This document shows positions 7,518 through 16,989 of a stretch of DNA of 64,000 bases, piece after piece (within the stretch, counting starts at the first letter, position 1; every line of letters starts with the position of its first letter). A program made the translations under genes and the position numbers. Location: the NCBI RefSeq assembly GCF_008362905.1, contig NZ_VFJB01000010.1:85655-149654 (forward strand). The letters are read 5' to 3'. Source of the stretch: Deferribacter autotrophicus (GTDB lineage Bacteria > Chrysiogenota > Deferribacteres > Deferribacterales > Deferribacteraceae). Below the pieces are notes generated by a model, which was not told the DNA's origin, did not search any database, and saw only the letters and a program-made list of their open reading frames with translations.

Positions 7518-8074
7518 ATGAAAAAAATATTTATATTTGTTACTTTGCTTATCATACTAAGTTACAATGTTTATCCATTAGACGAAATGGCAGCTGCATC
7601 TGCTGATCAATTAAAAGTTATAGACAATATTATAAATGCTTTGGAGGTCACACCAAAATACAAATCTAAAGCAAAAGAAAATATAATATAACTAAAACCT
7701 CTTTCACAAATGATTGGTTTGCTAAGTGGATTACAAACAAAACTCCTGCTAAAAGTAAATTTGCCAATGATGAAACAAGGATTATAAATTTAATTATTGT
7801 AAATAACAAAAGAACCGTTAATTATCATCTTATTTACTTTAAAAAAGCAGAACAAATCTTTTTATTTATGAGCGATATTATAGAAGGTTCATCTTCAGAA
7901 ATCATCAATATTTACAAAAAAAGAAAAGAAAATAATAAATATGAAATACTTTCAGAAGGTAACAATTATGCCTTCATAGGAGAAAAAGGCTTTATGTCAT
8001 ACCAAATTATCCATATAACTCCTCCAGTTGGATTGATCGATTATATAGATGCTATGGTGTTAGATCTAAAATAA
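7518..8074 (+). pseudogene. Small exported protein of unknown function, frameshifted
   Basis: AAAGGAGAAC precedes an ATG that opens a frame with a clear signal peptide (MKKIFIFVTLLIILSYNVYP). This frame stops after 57 codons at 7689-7691. Another frame, open from about 7670, continues in the same style (YNITKTSFTNDWFAKW...) to a stop at 8074. Joining them at the A-rich stretch around 7675-7690 gives one plausible protein of about 185 residues with a lysine-rich, mixed alpha/beta mature part. I do not recognise the family; the size and layout would suit a small ABC1-type toluene-tolerance or lipid-binding periplasmic protein, but no motif supports that. It may be a pseudogene or a base miscall. 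No terminator follows. Confidence 0.6.
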
Positions 8075-8218
8075 AAAATAACTTTTTATCAGCTCTATAA
8101 CTTGTTTAAACATACAGCAAATTTAACTACTTACTAAAAGAGATTTGCATCAAGTTGTCCCTACAAATAAAATTCTAGATAATTTCTGATGAATTATAAA
8201 TAAGATATAGATGCTTTT

Positions 8219-8565
8219 TGGTGGAGGCGGCGGGATTCGAACCCGCGTCCGAGGAAACTTCAGCTTAAGGCACTACATGCTTAGCCTGTGTTTTGAAGTC
8301 CTGCTGATGTGCCCACAGGCAGGCCCAATCAGCAGCAAGCCTCTAAATTCTCGTCCAAAGCTTAGAGGCGTCACTTTGGACCAGCCTGCTAAGTTGGCGC
8401 CCATCACAGAGCCGCAGGCAAACCCTGTGTGGACGTCGCTGCATTAATTAAGCAGCGAGTGCAAGTTCGTCGTTTGCAACTATTTTTGTCTGGCTGTTTT
8501 ACGAGGTGCCAGACCTCGGCATGCGCCTTAAACCTACATTTTCCCCGTCGAAACCTTACGCCCCC
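8219..8565 (-). ncRNA. ssrA: Transfer-messenger RNA (tmRNA)
   Basis: The minus strand begins GGGGGCGUAAGGUUUCGACG and ends with a T-arm and GCCUCCACCA. The two ends pair as a 7-bp acceptor stem (GGGGGCG with CGCCUCC) and CCA is encoded. The internal tag frame (8448-8477) reads ANDELALAA followed by UAA, preceded by aaatagtt, the usual context of the GCA resume codon. The tag is one residue shorter than the E. coli tag and keeps the degradation signal ALAA. It rescues ribosomes stalled on broken mRNA. smpB, encoding its protein partner, lies 46 bases upstream on the same strand. Confidence 0.97.
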
Positions 8566-8611
8566 TCGACATATTAAAATTTATACCAAATTTACTACTT
8601 TTCAAGTTATT

Positions 8612-9067
8612 TTATTTTATTTTGTATTTATTTTTCAAAGTGCGTGAAATTTCTCTTTCTAAATCTTTTTTCTTGATTGTTTCACGCTTATCATACAACT
8701 TTTTACCTTTAGCAAGTGCTATTTCTATTTTCACTAAGTTATTTTTCAAATACACTTTAAGGGGAACAAGTGTTAATCCCTTTTCCTGCACTTTACCAGC
8801 TAAACGCTCAATTTCTCTTTTATGTAAAAGCAGTTTCCTTGTTCTTGTAGGGTCATGATTCATAATATTCCCTTGCTCATACGGGGATATATGACAATTC
8901 AATAAAAAAGCTTCACCATCCTTTATCCTGATAAATGAATCACGTAAATTAATTCGCCCATTCTTAGCAGACTTTACTTCTGTCCCCTTTAAAACTATCC
9001 CTGCTTCATATTTTTCAATAATTTCATAATCATGAAATGCTTTTTTATTTGTAGCCAAAACTTTCAT
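8612..9067 (-). CDS. smpB: tmRNA-binding protein SmpB
   Basis: A 151-residue basic protein of standard length. It carries the conserved N-terminal [20 protein letters not shown], the central [14 protein letters not shown] and the [10 protein letters not shown] helix. The C-terminal tail [16 protein letters not shown] is the segment that enters the decoding centre. SmpB binds tmRNA and delivers it to stalled ribosomes. The gene is directly followed by ssrA on the same strand, and the two are probably co-transcribed. Confidence 0.97.
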   Translation of the reverse strand: MKVLATNKKAFHDYEIIEKYEAGIVLKGTEVKSAKNGRINLRDSFIRIKDGEAFLLNCHISPYEQGNIMNHDPTRTRKLLLHKREIERLAGKVQEKGLTLVPLKVYLKNNLVKIEIALAKGKKLYDKRETIKKKDLEREISRTLKNKYKIK

Positions 9068-9107
9068 AAAACCAATATACCTCTAGGAACAAGTTTTGTA
9101 AATAAAA

Positions 9108-9138
9108 AAAGCCATCTCGTTTTTACCGAGATGGCTTT
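9108..9138 (-). terminator. Terminator of the tRNA operon
   Basis: The stem aaagccatctcg / cgagatggcttt has a 7-base loop. On the minus strand it is followed by a T run, between tRNA-Asp and smpB. Confidence 0.85.
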
Positions 9139-9143
9139 CCCAA

Positions 9144-9218
9144 CGGGGACGACGAGACTCGAACTCGCGACCTCCGGCTCGACAGGCCGGCGTTCTAACC
9201 AAACTGAACTACGCCCCC
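9144..9218 (-). tRNA. tRNA-Asp (anticodon GUC)
   Basis: A complete cloverleaf: acceptor GGGGGCG with CGUCCCC, anticodon loop CUGUCGA, T-loop UUCGAGU. CCA is not encoded. It is the last gene of a four-tRNA operon read leftward. Confidence 0.97.
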
Positions 9219-9226
9219 ATAAAAAA

Positions 9227-9299
9227 TGGGCGGTGCAGGGATTGAACCTACGACCCCCGGCTTGTAAGGCCGGTGCTCTCCCAGCTGAGCTAACCGCCC
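9227..9299 (-). tRNA. tRNA-Val (anticodon UAC)
   Basis: Acceptor GGGCGGU pairs with ACCGCCC, the anticodon loop is CUUACAA and the T-loop is UUCAAUC. CCA is not encoded. Confidence 0.97.
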
Positions 9300-9307
9300 A
9301 TGATTTA

Positions 9308-9382
9308 CGTCCCCAGGGGGATTTGAACCCCCGTTACCGGCTCGAAAGGCCGGTGTCCTAGGCCAGGCTAGACGATGGGGAC
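9308..9382 (-). tRNA. tRNA-Glu (anticodon UUC)
   Basis: Acceptor GUCCCCA pairs with UGGGGAC, the anticodon loop is CUUUCGA and the T-loop is UUCAAAU. The D-loop is long, as usual for tRNA-Glu. CCA is not encoded. Confidence 0.97.
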
Positions 9383-9386
9383 TTAA

Positions 9387-9462
9387 TGGTGAGCCGTGCA
9401 GGCTTCGAACCTGCGACCCACTGCTTAAAAGGCAGTTGCTCTACCTACTGAGCTAACGGCTC
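9387..9462 (-). tRNA. tRNA-Lys (anticodon UUU)
   Basis: Acceptor GAGCCGU pairs with ACGGCUC, the anticodon loop is CUUUUAA and the T-loop is UUCGAAG. CCA is encoded, unlike the other three tRNAs of this operon. It is the first gene of the leftward operon Lys-Glu-Val-Asp. Confidence 0.97.
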
Positions 9463-9474
9463 ACTCTCTTTTTT

Positions 9475-9498
9475 CCGTCTGGCCTCATCGCCCGACGG
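9475..9498 (-). promoter_or_regulatory. 5' leader hairpin of the tRNA operon
   Basis: ccgtc / gacgg and ggc / gcc form a two-part stem with one mismatch and a 6-base loop, just inside the start of the predicted tRNA transcript. On the minus strand an A run, not a T run, follows it, so it is not a terminator. Confidence 0.5.
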
Positions 9499-9505
9499 GA
9501 TTGAA

Positions 9506-9534
9506 CATATAACAAAACAAATGAATAAAGTCAA
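9506..9534 (-). promoter_or_regulatory. Promoter of the tRNA operon
   Basis: On the minus strand, TTGACT (9534-9529) and TATATG (9511-9506) are separated by 17 bases, placing the start of transcription at about 9499, just before the leader hairpin. Confidence 0.6.
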
Positions 9535-10323
9535 CTAGTTTTTTCAAAATTTTTAATTTTTTTTACATATTTTTTTTCTTTTGATTACAAACCCTTTAAA
9601 ATCAACATCCAACAACATTTTTTTCATAGGGAGAACTCACAAAAAGCATTGCCCAACCTGGTAGCAGCTATCCAAATTAATGTTGGAAACAAACTAAAAA
9701 TATCTCCTTGGAAGTTTCCAGGTAGTTATTTGGTAAATAGCCGTGAATGTATGTAAAGCACTTACTAAGACATTATAGAATCTATTCTCTGATACTCGCT
9801 CTTATAACTATCTCATTACACATTTTTTTCAGTTTAATTTTAACCCAGCTTTGCCAAAAAATATGAAGATATTTTCAAAAGTAATAGGGGTTATAATGGT
9901 TGTGAGAGAAAGAGGGAAGATAGGGAAATGGTAAGAGAGGAAAAGTTCAAAGTTCAACACGTGTAATAATACCGTACGCATTGTAATTTCCGAACAATAA
10001 AACTTGAGTTGTGCGTAGCCAATATACTATACAAATGCTTTATTACACGTGTTCAAGGTTCAATGTTCAAGGTTCAACCCTTGGAATACTAAATTGCAAA
10101 TTTTAGCTTACAAGTAATGAACCTTATACTTATATCTCAAAAAAACATATGCAAAAACCTTATTCCACGAGTTCAAAATTCATCATTTATCATTTTTCTA
10201 TCCCCTTAATCTAAACCTAAGCCTTAACCTGAATTTTCAATAAGTTACATTAAAAGATGGAAAACTTGGATTAAAACAATAAAGTTTAAAATGAATCTAC
10301 AAGTTGATAACTAAAAGGAATTA
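9535..10323. other. Gene-poor intergenic region with repeats
   Basis: No convincing protein or RNA gene was found in about 790 bases. All frames are short and the composition changes to AG-rich near 9900-9950. The region contains an inverted repeat with acacgtgt cores at 9956-9969 and 10040-10053. It also has degenerate direct copies of aggttcaa / atgttcaa around 10050-10077 and a related cttattccacgagttcaaaa at about 10160. It lies between two tRNA loci, a common site of insertion and decay. Confidence 0.6.
9956..10053. repeat. Inverted repeat, 14-bp arms around a 70-base spacer
   Basis: aacacgtgtaataa (9956-9969) is the exact reverse complement of ttattacacgtgtt (10040-10053). Inside the spacer a smaller pair, tacgca and tgcgta, points the same way, so the whole segment could fold. 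Tandem variants of ggttcaa flank it on both sides. Confidence 0.7.
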
Positions 10324-10412
10324 TGGTGCCCAAGGGGGGACTCGAACCCCCACGGGATATTACTCCCACAGGATCCTGAATCCTGCGTGTCTACCAATTC
10401 CACCACTTGGGC
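10324..10412 (-). tRNA. tRNA-Leu (anticodon CAG)
   Basis: An 89-base class II tRNA. Acceptor GCCCAAG pairs with CUUGGGC, the anticodon stem CAGGA/UCCUG holds the loop UUCAGGA, and there is a long variable arm (GGGAGUAAUAUCCC). The CCA end is encoded. It stands alone, read leftward. Confidence 0.96.
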
Positions 10413-10610
10413 AATAGAACTATTTTACTAATACAGAAAGAGGTTTAAGCTTTTTGCCAAATTTTGTCAAGTGCAAAAAAGTAGATAGATACAAAGATTT
10501 ATCAAGAAAAAATTAATTAAAGTGGTAAACATCTATCTACTATTTACCGTAATTAAAATATACTTCAAACGATAAAAAACAATTAAAAGGATTTAACAAA
10601 GAAATTTTAT

Positions 10611-10637
10611 TTGAATAGCAAAATTATATGCTATAAT
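10611..10637 (+). promoter_or_regulatory. Candidate extended -10 promoter of the sensor kinase
   Basis: TGCTATAAT is an extended -10 box (TGnTATAAT) at 10629-10637. A weak -35 TTGAAT lies 15 bases upstream. Transcription would start only about 10 bases before the ATG, leaving almost no leader and no ribosome-binding site. Confidence 0.5.
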
Positions 10638-10653
10638 AGTTTATATAATAATT

Positions 10654-13641
10654 ATGTTATATTTATTGAATAACTGTTTAAAAAATAAGATTATTTTCAT
10701 TGTAATTTTATTTTTTGCATTTAGTATCTTAGCGTTTGCAGAACATAAAAATATTTTGATTTTACATTCATATCATCCGGAATACACATGGACATCTACA
10801 ATTGATTCAAAGATAAAAGAGGTATTATCAAAATATAATGATATTGAATATTTTACAGAATATTTAGACACAAAAAGGTTTAACTCTCCACAATATCTTA
10901 AATTAATTAAAAACAATCTGATTTTTAAATATCAAAACAAAAAAATTGATTTGATAATTGTAGCAGATAATACTGCTCTAAATATTATCGTGGATTTAAA
11001 AGATAAAATTTTCAAAAATATACCTGTAATCTTTTGCGGAATTAATCATTTTAAAAAATCCTTATTGAGAAATTACAGGGATATCACCGGTGTTAGAGAA
11101 GATCTCAGTGTGGATGAAACAATTAATATTATTAATAAACTTCATCCAGAAATTAAAAAAATCCTGTTTTTAGGAGATACTCACTTTTTGGTTTATAAAT
11201 ATTACAATAAAGGTGTTGTTCAGGATTACATAAAAAACTCAACTCAAAAAGAATTAAAATTAGAAATCGTTGAAAATAAATTTTTAGATGATTTAGTTAA
11301 AGAATATAAAAATGTTAAAAATGTTGCTTTTATTGTTATTTCTGGTCTGCGTTTAAAGAATGGTGAATTTCTTTTAATTAATAAAGCATCAAAATATTTG
11401 GCTGATAAAATTCCTGCTCCATTTTATACGCTATGGGATATTGTAGTTTATAGTGATGGTGCAGTAGGAGGAAAAGTTGTAAATGCAAGTGAACAAGGAA
11501 GGTTAGCTGCTCAATATGCAATTAAGATATTAAAAGATAATATCTCACCTGAAAATTTGGATATTATTACATCAACAAAAGCAAATCGCTGGTTATTTAA
11601 TTATAAATATCTGGAAAAATTTGGCATTAAACTTACATCACTGCCAGAAAATAGCATAATCATTAACAAGCCGAATAACTTTATAAAAATACCAAAGAAG
11701 AATATTTATATCATAATTTCACTATTATTAACCATTACCGCTGTCTTGACAACAATAACTCTCTATAAAATAAGGACTGAGACCATTTTACAAAGGTATA
11801 AAATAATTACTGATAATACCTTTGATATAATAATCGAAACCGATGAGAAAGGTAACATTCATAATATAAATGGTAAGTTTAAAGAAATTTTAGGTTTTGA
11901 TAAAGATGAACTTTTACAATTGAATATAAAATTCTTTTATGATGACGAAAAAGAAAGAGATAAGTTTATCAATGACATTTTACTAAACAGACAAATAAAT
12001 AATTATCTTAGAGTTCTAAAAAATAGAAATAATGAGAAAAGATATTTTTTACTATCCGCCACACTATTTAAAAAAGGTCGAAATTTTAGAATCTTGAGCG
12101 TTTTAAAAGATATAACTAATGAGTTTATTCATAAAGAGGAATTATCTTTTTTTGAATATATAATTGAAAACTCTCCTTTGATTATTGTTATTACTGATAT
12201 GCAAGGTAAAATTTTAAAAGTTAACAAATTTGCTGCTGACAAAATGGGATTTAAAAAAGATGAACTAATAGGCAAAGATATTAGGGAGTTTAGAAGCAAA
12301 GAACATAATGAAGAATTTTATAATGATTTATGGAATTCTTTGAAAGAAAAAGGATTCTGGCAGGGAGAGTTTATAAACAAAAGAAAAGATGGAACAATCT
12401 TTTATGAAAATGCGGTTATAACAAAAATGAAGTATAAAAATCAAGATATTGTAATTAAATTTGGTACAGATATTACCGAGTTGAAAAAGTATGAAAAACA
12501 GATGATGGCGAATCAGAAATTTGAATTATTAGGGAAGTTTTCCAGTAGTATCGCTCACGATTTTAATAATATTTTAGCTGTAAATTCAAATTACACCCAA
12601 TACTTAAAAATGAAACTAACTGATGAAAAAGACCAAATAATATTAAAAAAGATACTTGATAGTATCAACAGAGGTTCTCAGTTTATCTCCCAACTACTAG
12701 CATTTAGTAGACAAAGTGAAAGTAAAACTATTCAGTTAAATATTTCTAGATATGTGGAAGATGAAAAAGATACATTTAGGAGAATCATAAACGACTCAAT
12801 TGATTTATCAGTAGAGGTAAAACAGAAAAAATTGTTTATTAATACCGATCTCATTCTTTTAGAACAAATGTTTTTAAATTTATTAAAAAACGCAGAGTAT
12901 GCTTTGCTTAACGACAATAAAAAGGAAAAAAAATTAAAGCTTACTTTAGATAAAAAATGTTTTAGTGAAAATGTCAAAATTGAAGATTTTACAATAAAAA
13001 AAGGTTGTTATGTTGAAATAACCATAGAAGACAATGGAATAGGAATAAAAGAAAAAGATAAAAGTAAAATTTTTGAACCATTTTTCACTACAAAGCCATC
13101 TGGGGAAGGAACAGGACTTGGATTATCATCGGTTTATGGTTTTATAAAAAGATTTAATGGATACATTATTGTTAAAAGTGAATATAAAAAGTATACTAAA
13201 TTCATAATTTATTTACCTCTGCTTAATGATGCTTCTGAAGATAATTATGAACAATCAAAAGAAAACAATAAAATAAGTGGTAACAATATTAAAAAGATAG
13301 TATTTATCGATGATAATATAGATATCCTTGAAGGTGTCAAAATAAGCTGCGAAGCTCTTAATATAGACGTTGTACCATTTTCAGATGGTAATGAAGCTGT
13401 AAAATATATTGTAAACCATAAAGATAAAATTGATTTAGTAGCCACAGATATAAGCATGCCAGGTTTTTCAGGTAATGATGTTGTTAGAATTTTATTAAGT
13501 AAAGGTTTTAATAAACCTATTATTATGATTTCAGGTTACGGAATTAATGCAGCAGATAGCGATTTATTAAATTACGATAATGTAAAATTTTACAGAAAAC
13601 CATTCAAGCTGATTGACATATTAGAAACTCTAAATAATTAA
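10654..13641 (+). CDS. Hybrid sensor histidine kinase with ABC-substrate-binding-like sensor, two PAS domains and receiver
   Basis: A 995-residue membrane sensor. Residues 1-30 are a signal sequence. About 30-310 form a periplasmic ABC_sub_bind domain (ILILHSYHPEYTWT and GVREDLSVDETINII are typical), which senses a small ligand. One membrane helix lies at about 350-372. PAS1 covers about 375-490 and PAS2 500-610. The HisKA helix has the phospho-acceptor His635 in SIAHDFNNILAV, followed by an ATPase domain with DNGIGI, FFTTKPSGEGTGLGLS, and a C-terminal receiver with acceptor Asp932 (ATDISMPGFSG). It should pass phosphate within itself or to an unlinked partner; no response regulator gene is adjacent. 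The ligand is unknown. There is no Shine-Dalgarno sequence before the ATG. Confidence 0.9.
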   Translation: MLYLLNNCLKNKIIFIVILFFAFSILAFAEHKNILILHSYHPEYTWTSTIDSKIKEVLSKYNDIEYFTEYLDTKRFNSPQYLKLIKNNLIFKYQNKKIDLIIVADNTALNIIVDLKDKIFKNIPVIFCGINHFKKSLLRNYRDITGVREDLSVDETINIINKLHPEIKKILFLGDTHFLVYKYYNKGVVQDYIKNSTQKELKLEIVENKFLDDLVKEYKNVKNVAFIVISGLRLKNGEFLLINKASKYLADKIPAPFYTLWDIVVYSDGAVGGKVVNASEQGRLAAQYAIKILKDNISPENLDIITSTKANRWLFNYKYLEKFGIKLTSLPENSIIINKPNNFIKIPKKNIYIIISLLLTITAVLTTITLYKIRTETILQRYKIITDNTFDIIIETDEKGNIHNINGKFKEILGFDKDELLQLNIKFFYDDEKERDKFINDILLNRQINNYLRVLKNRNNEKRYFLLSATLFKKGRNFRILSVLKDITNEFIHKEELSFFEYIIENSPLIIVITDMQGKILKVNKFAADKMGFKKDELIGKDIREFRSKEHNEEFYNDLWNSLKEKGFWQGEFINKRKDGTIFYENAVITKMKYKNQDIVIKFGTDITELKKYEKQMMANQKFELLGKFSSSIAHDFNNILAVNSNYTQYLKMKLTDEKDQIILKKILDSINRGSQFISQLLAFSRQSESKTIQLNISRYVEDEKDTFRRIINDSIDLSVEVKQKKLFINTDLILLEQMFLNLLKNAEYALLNDNKKEKKLKLTLDKKCFSENVKIEDFTIKKGCYVEITIEDNGIGIKEKDKSKIFEPFFTTKPSGEGTGLGLSSVYGFIKRFNGYIIVKSEYKKYTKFIIYLPLLNDASEDNYEQSKENNKISGNNIKKIVFIDDNIDILEGVKISCEALNIDVVPFSDGNEAVKYIVNHKDKIDLVATDISMPGFSGNDVVRILLSKGFNKPIIMISGYGINAADSDLLNYDNVKFYRKPFKLIDILETLNN

Positions 13642-13644
13642 ACA

Positions 13645-13663
13645 GGTGGTATATAATACCACC
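13645..13663. terminator. Hairpin between convergent genes
   Basis: ggtggtat and ataccacc form a perfect 8-bp stem with a 3-base loop, between the sensor kinase stop and the CoA-transferase stop. No strong T run follows, so its activity as a terminator is uncertain. Confidence 0.5.
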
Positions 13664-13677
13664 CTTAAAATGTTAAA

Positions 13678-15042
13678 TTAATTTGTCTTCAAATTATCAG
13701 AAACCTTGAATTCGCAACCGGTATATTTTCTAATATCAGTCAAATTAGAAAATGGAGAAATCTCTATTAATGTTAGTCCACCTTTATCTATGGTAAATAC
13801 CCCTTTATCAGTAACAAGCATATCCACAACTTCTTTGCCTGTAATAGGCAAACTACATTCCTCTAAAATTTTCGGAGATCCATTCTTGGTCACATGCTCC
13901 ATCATTACAATAACCTTTTTAACACCATTAACAAGATCCATAGCACCACCAGGCCCTTTGACCATCTTTCCAGGTATCATCCAGTTTGCAAGATCCCCTT
14001 TTTTGCTCACCTGCATACCACCAAGAACAGTCAAATCTATATGACCACCTCTCACCATGGCAAAAGATTCTGAAGAATCAAAGAAACATGCACCTTTTTT
14101 ATATGTAATGGTCTGTTTCCCGGCATTAATTAAATCTGCATCTGCCTCGGCCGCAGTCTCCGGAAATGGTCCTATTCCAAGTAAACCGTTTTCCGAATGC
14201 AAAGTTATATCCATATCATCCGTAATAAAGTTTGCTACCAAAGTAGGCATACCAATACCAAGGTTTACATACATCCCCTTTCTAAGTTCCTGGGCAACCC
14301 TTTTTGCCATCCACTCCCTTTTCTCATTAAATTTGGCTTCTTTCATATTTTCCAAAGTTGTAAGCTGTTCAATTCTCTTTTCGTACTGCTCACCCACAAC
14401 TAATCTATCCACATAAATACTTGGCAGATGAATATAATGAGGATCAAGCTCACCAGTTTCTACTATCTCTTCCACCTCAACCACTGTAAATTTTGCCGCC
14501 TTTGCACACACTGCATTAAAGTTATTTGCCGTATATCTGAAAACCACATTCCCTTTTTTATCTGCCTTCCACCCCTTTACAATGGCCAAATCTACCACAA
14601 TACTCTTCTCTAAAACATATTCTTTACCATTAAAAATCTTTATTTCTTTACCCTTTGTTAAAATTGTACCATATCCTGTTCTGACATAAAAAGCAGGTAT
14701 GCCTGCTCCTCCAGCTCTCAGTCTTTCAGCCAATGTACCTTGGGGAACAAGCTCTAACTCAAGTTCTCCATTTAAATACAGTTGTTCAAAAATTTTGTTC
14801 TCACCCACATATGAGGAAATCATCTTCTTTATTTGTCTTGTTTGAAGCAGTAACCCCAGACCAAAATCATCAACTCCTGCATTATTACTTACAAAGGTCA
14901 AATTTTTGACACCAGACTCTTTAATGGCGTTAATTAAATTTTCCGGGATACCACACAAGCCGAACCCACCTGCAGCAATCACCATTCCATCTTTTAGAAC
15001 ATCTCTTAAAGCTTCTTTTACCGAATTGCAAATCTCAGCCAT
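13678..15042 (-). CDS. Fused A+B 3-oxoacid/acetate CoA-transferase
   Basis: A 454-residue family I CoA-transferase with both subunits in one chain. Residues 1-220 are the A part, with the CoA-binding loop [13 protein letters not shown]. Residues 233-454 are the B part, with the catalytic glutamate at about 284 in [10 protein letters not shown]. The order and length match mammalian SCOT and fused bacterial homologues, whereas many bacteria use two genes (scoA/scoB or atoDA). The enzyme moves CoA between succinyl-CoA or acetyl-CoA and another acid. It starts after GGAGGAAACA, 12 bases downstream of an aldehyde ferredoxin oxidoreductase gene. Together they could convert aldehydes to acids and then to acyl-CoA. 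The acid substrate cannot be read from the sequence. Confidence 0.9.
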   Translation of the reverse strand: MAEICNSVKEALRDVLKDGMVIAAGGFGLCGIPENLINAIKESGVKNLTFVSNNAGVDDFGLGLLLQTRQIKKMISSYVGENKIFEQLYLNGELELELVPQGTLAERLRAGGAGIPAFYVRTGYGTILTKGKEIKIFNGKEYVLEKSIVVDLAIVKGWKADKKGNVVFRYTANNFNAVCAKAAKFTVVEVEEIVETGELDPHYIHLPSIYVDRLVVGEQYEKRIEQLTTLENMKEAKFNEKREWMAKRVAQELRKGMYVNLGIGMPTLVANFITDDMDITLHSENGLLGIGPFPETAAEADADLINAGKQTITYKKGACFFDSSESFAMVRGGHIDLTVLGGMQVSKKGDLANWMIPGKMVKGPGGAMDLVNGVKKVIVMMEHVTKNGSPKILEECSLPITGKEVVDMLVTDKGVFTIDKGGLTLIEISPFSNLTDIRKYTGCEFKVSDNLKTN

Positions 15043-15053
15043 TGTTTCCTCCT

Positions 15054-16817
15054 TTAATCTTTTGGTACCCCGTCTTTATCCCACCCTCTCAATGCATAGT
15101 AATCCTGCAATAATCTATTAAACTCATCTTCTTTTAAAACTTTGCCACTTTCCAAAGGCTCTTCAAAAAGCCTCTTTGGTAGTTTATCAAGAGAAAAAAT
15201 CTTGTCAGGATTTTCCCTTATATTAAACTTTTTTGCTAATGAAATAATTTTATTTGCACGCTGTTTTAACTCTTCTTTTGTTACGCTATTATCTCCATAC
15301 AACATTTGCCAGAGTTTCAAAGTCTCATCCCATAAGTAAGTATCTCTGAAAAACCTACACAAAATAAACGTATCGAAAATACAAAACCTATCTTCCCAAT
15401 CAACAAGCAATTCGGCCTTACCCTCAAGCACATCAGGATCTATTACGCCACTCAACTCCGCTTTGTAAAATCCGCTTCTCAAATGGCAGGCACCTCTGCA
15501 AGATACGGCATAACCAAGAGCAGTCCCTTTCAAAGCCCTCGGATCATATCCTGCCGGCTCAAGCCCTTTGTTATGGATAGCAAGATCTTCTGCATCAAAA
15601 TATCTAGCCGCATACTCTATTCCGTGGCTCAATATCTCTCCCACACCATCCCCATAAACAATCTTTTCAATCAGTTCAATGACATGATTTACATTTCCAT
15701 ATTCATATCTCTCTTTTATTTTACCTATAGCTGATAGTTCCATAGCAAAAGCAACAATGTTTCCTGCTGTAATTGTATCAATTCCTAATCTGTCACATTT
15801 ATCATTAATATAAATAATATCTTCTATGTCTCTAATACAGCAAAGACCTCCAAAAGCATAAAGAGTTTCGTATTCGGGACCTTCCAAAATAATGCCAGGA
15901 TATTTACTGTCAGGTCTTGTTTTTGTAAGATTTCCACAAGAAATAAAACATGCTGGACAAGCTTTAGGTACAACATCACAAATCTCTTTCTGCCTTTCAA
16001 TGGTAATATTTTCAAAACCATCCAATTTCCCTTTATGCCAATATCTGGTAGGAAACGCTCCCACTTCATTTAATAAAGACACCCCCATGGCAGTACCAAA
16101 TTCTTTATATTTCAATGAGATAGGATCATTTTTACCTTTTTCACCAATCAACTTAAAAAACTCTTCCAGCTCATCCGGAAAACCTATCTCTCTTTTTGCA
16201 TTACCATGAAAAACTATCCCTTTTATCTTCTTACTTCCAAAAACGGCACCAATACCACCTCTACCAATACTTCTCCAATAATCATTCTCCACCAAAGCAA
16301 ACTTAACAAGATTTTCTCCGGCAGGCCCAATCACTATGGCACCAGCCCCTTTTACCCCCACTCTTCTCTTCAGTTCATCTTCCGTATAATAGGTATCTTT
16401 ACCCCACAAATCAGAGGCATCATGAAACTTCACTTCTTTATCGGAAATCTCAAGAAAAATAGGAGCGTTGCTTTTTCCTCTTATCACAATGGCATCATAA
16501 CCTGTCCTGGAAATCGGTTTTGCAAGTTTACCACCTGCAGTACTATCCACATAACAGTTGGTAAGAGGACTTTTTGTGTAAACACCAAAACGATAGCTCC
16601 CCCAAACCTTCTGATCAGCAGCCGGTCCCACATTTATTATCAGATGATTATCTTCCGAGAAAGGATCCACACCTTCCGGATTCAATTCATAAAGAAGATA
16701 CGTACCTATCCCTTTGCCCCCACCATAACTATCCAATACATCATCAGACAAATCTCTAACTTCATAACTTTTAGAATTTAAATCGATAAAGAGATATTTT
16801 TTGTAAAATGGTAACAT
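15054..16817 (-). CDS. Aldehyde ferredoxin oxidoreductase (tungsten enzyme)
   Basis: A 587-residue member of the AOR family, which oxidises aldehydes to acids, or the reverse, using tungstopterin and a [4Fe-4S] cluster with ferredoxin as partner. The N-terminal [11 protein letters not shown], the pterin-binding [19 protein letters not shown] and [20 protein letters not shown] are clear. CPACFISC near residue 285 supplies three cluster cysteines and a later Cys (FILC) may be the fourth. The length is slightly below the Pyrococcus enzyme (605). It is the first gene of a two-gene unit with the fused CoA-transferase and has a strong GGGAGGTGG ribosome-binding site. Cytoplasmic. Confidence 0.92.
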   Translation of the reverse strand: MLPFYKKYLFIDLNSKSYEVRDLSDDVLDSYGGGKGIGTYLLYELNPEGVDPFSEDNHLIINVGPAADQKVWGSYRFGVYTKSPLTNCYVDSTAGGKLAKPISRTGYDAIVIRGKSNAPIFLEISDKEVKFHDASDLWGKDTYYTEDELKRRVGVKGAGAIVIGPAGENLVKFALVENDYWRSIGRGGIGAVFGSKKIKGIVFHGNAKREIGFPDELEEFFKLIGEKGKNDPISLKYKEFGTAMGVSLLNEVGAFPTRYWHKGKLDGFENITIERQKEICDVVPKACPACFISCGNLTKTRPDSKYPGIILEGPEYETLYAFGGLCCIRDIEDIIYINDKCDRLGIDTITAGNIVAFAMELSAIGKIKERYEYGNVNHVIELIEKIVYGDGVGEILSHGIEYAARYFDAEDLAIHNKGLEPAGYDPRALKGTALGYAVSCRGACHLRSGFYKAELSGVIDPDVLEGKAELLVDWEDRFCIFDTFILCRFFRDTYLWDETLKLWQMLYGDNSVTKEELKQRANKIISLAKKFNIRENPDKIFSLDKLPKRLFEEPLESGKVLKEDEFNRLLQDYYALRGWDKDGVPKD

Positions 16818-16989
16818 CTTCCACCTCCCAGTTAAATTATAACATTATTTCATCTTTAAATTCAACAAAGGATCTGAAAATGTTTAATGATGGATGTATC
16901 TTATAAAGTATAAAGATTTAGGCAGATTTAAAAATTGACTTTTATATGACTTTACAAAAATATATCATTAAAATTACTAGGGGGATGAA

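Noticed and set aside
8211..8647. Two overlapping plus-strand reading frames of 78 and 72 codons in the tmRNA region
   Set aside because: They are antisense to a well-supported tmRNA gene and have no ribosome-binding site or protein-like character.
9032..9361. A plus-strand reading frame of 109 codons with repeated RPPAC/ELTAHD-like motifs
   Set aside because: It crosses smpB in antisense, the terminator and three tRNA genes; the apparent motifs are translated tRNA sequence.
9475..9498. Terminator upstream of tRNA-Lys
   Set aside because: On the strand of transcription the hairpin is followed by A's, and on the other strand no gene ends here.
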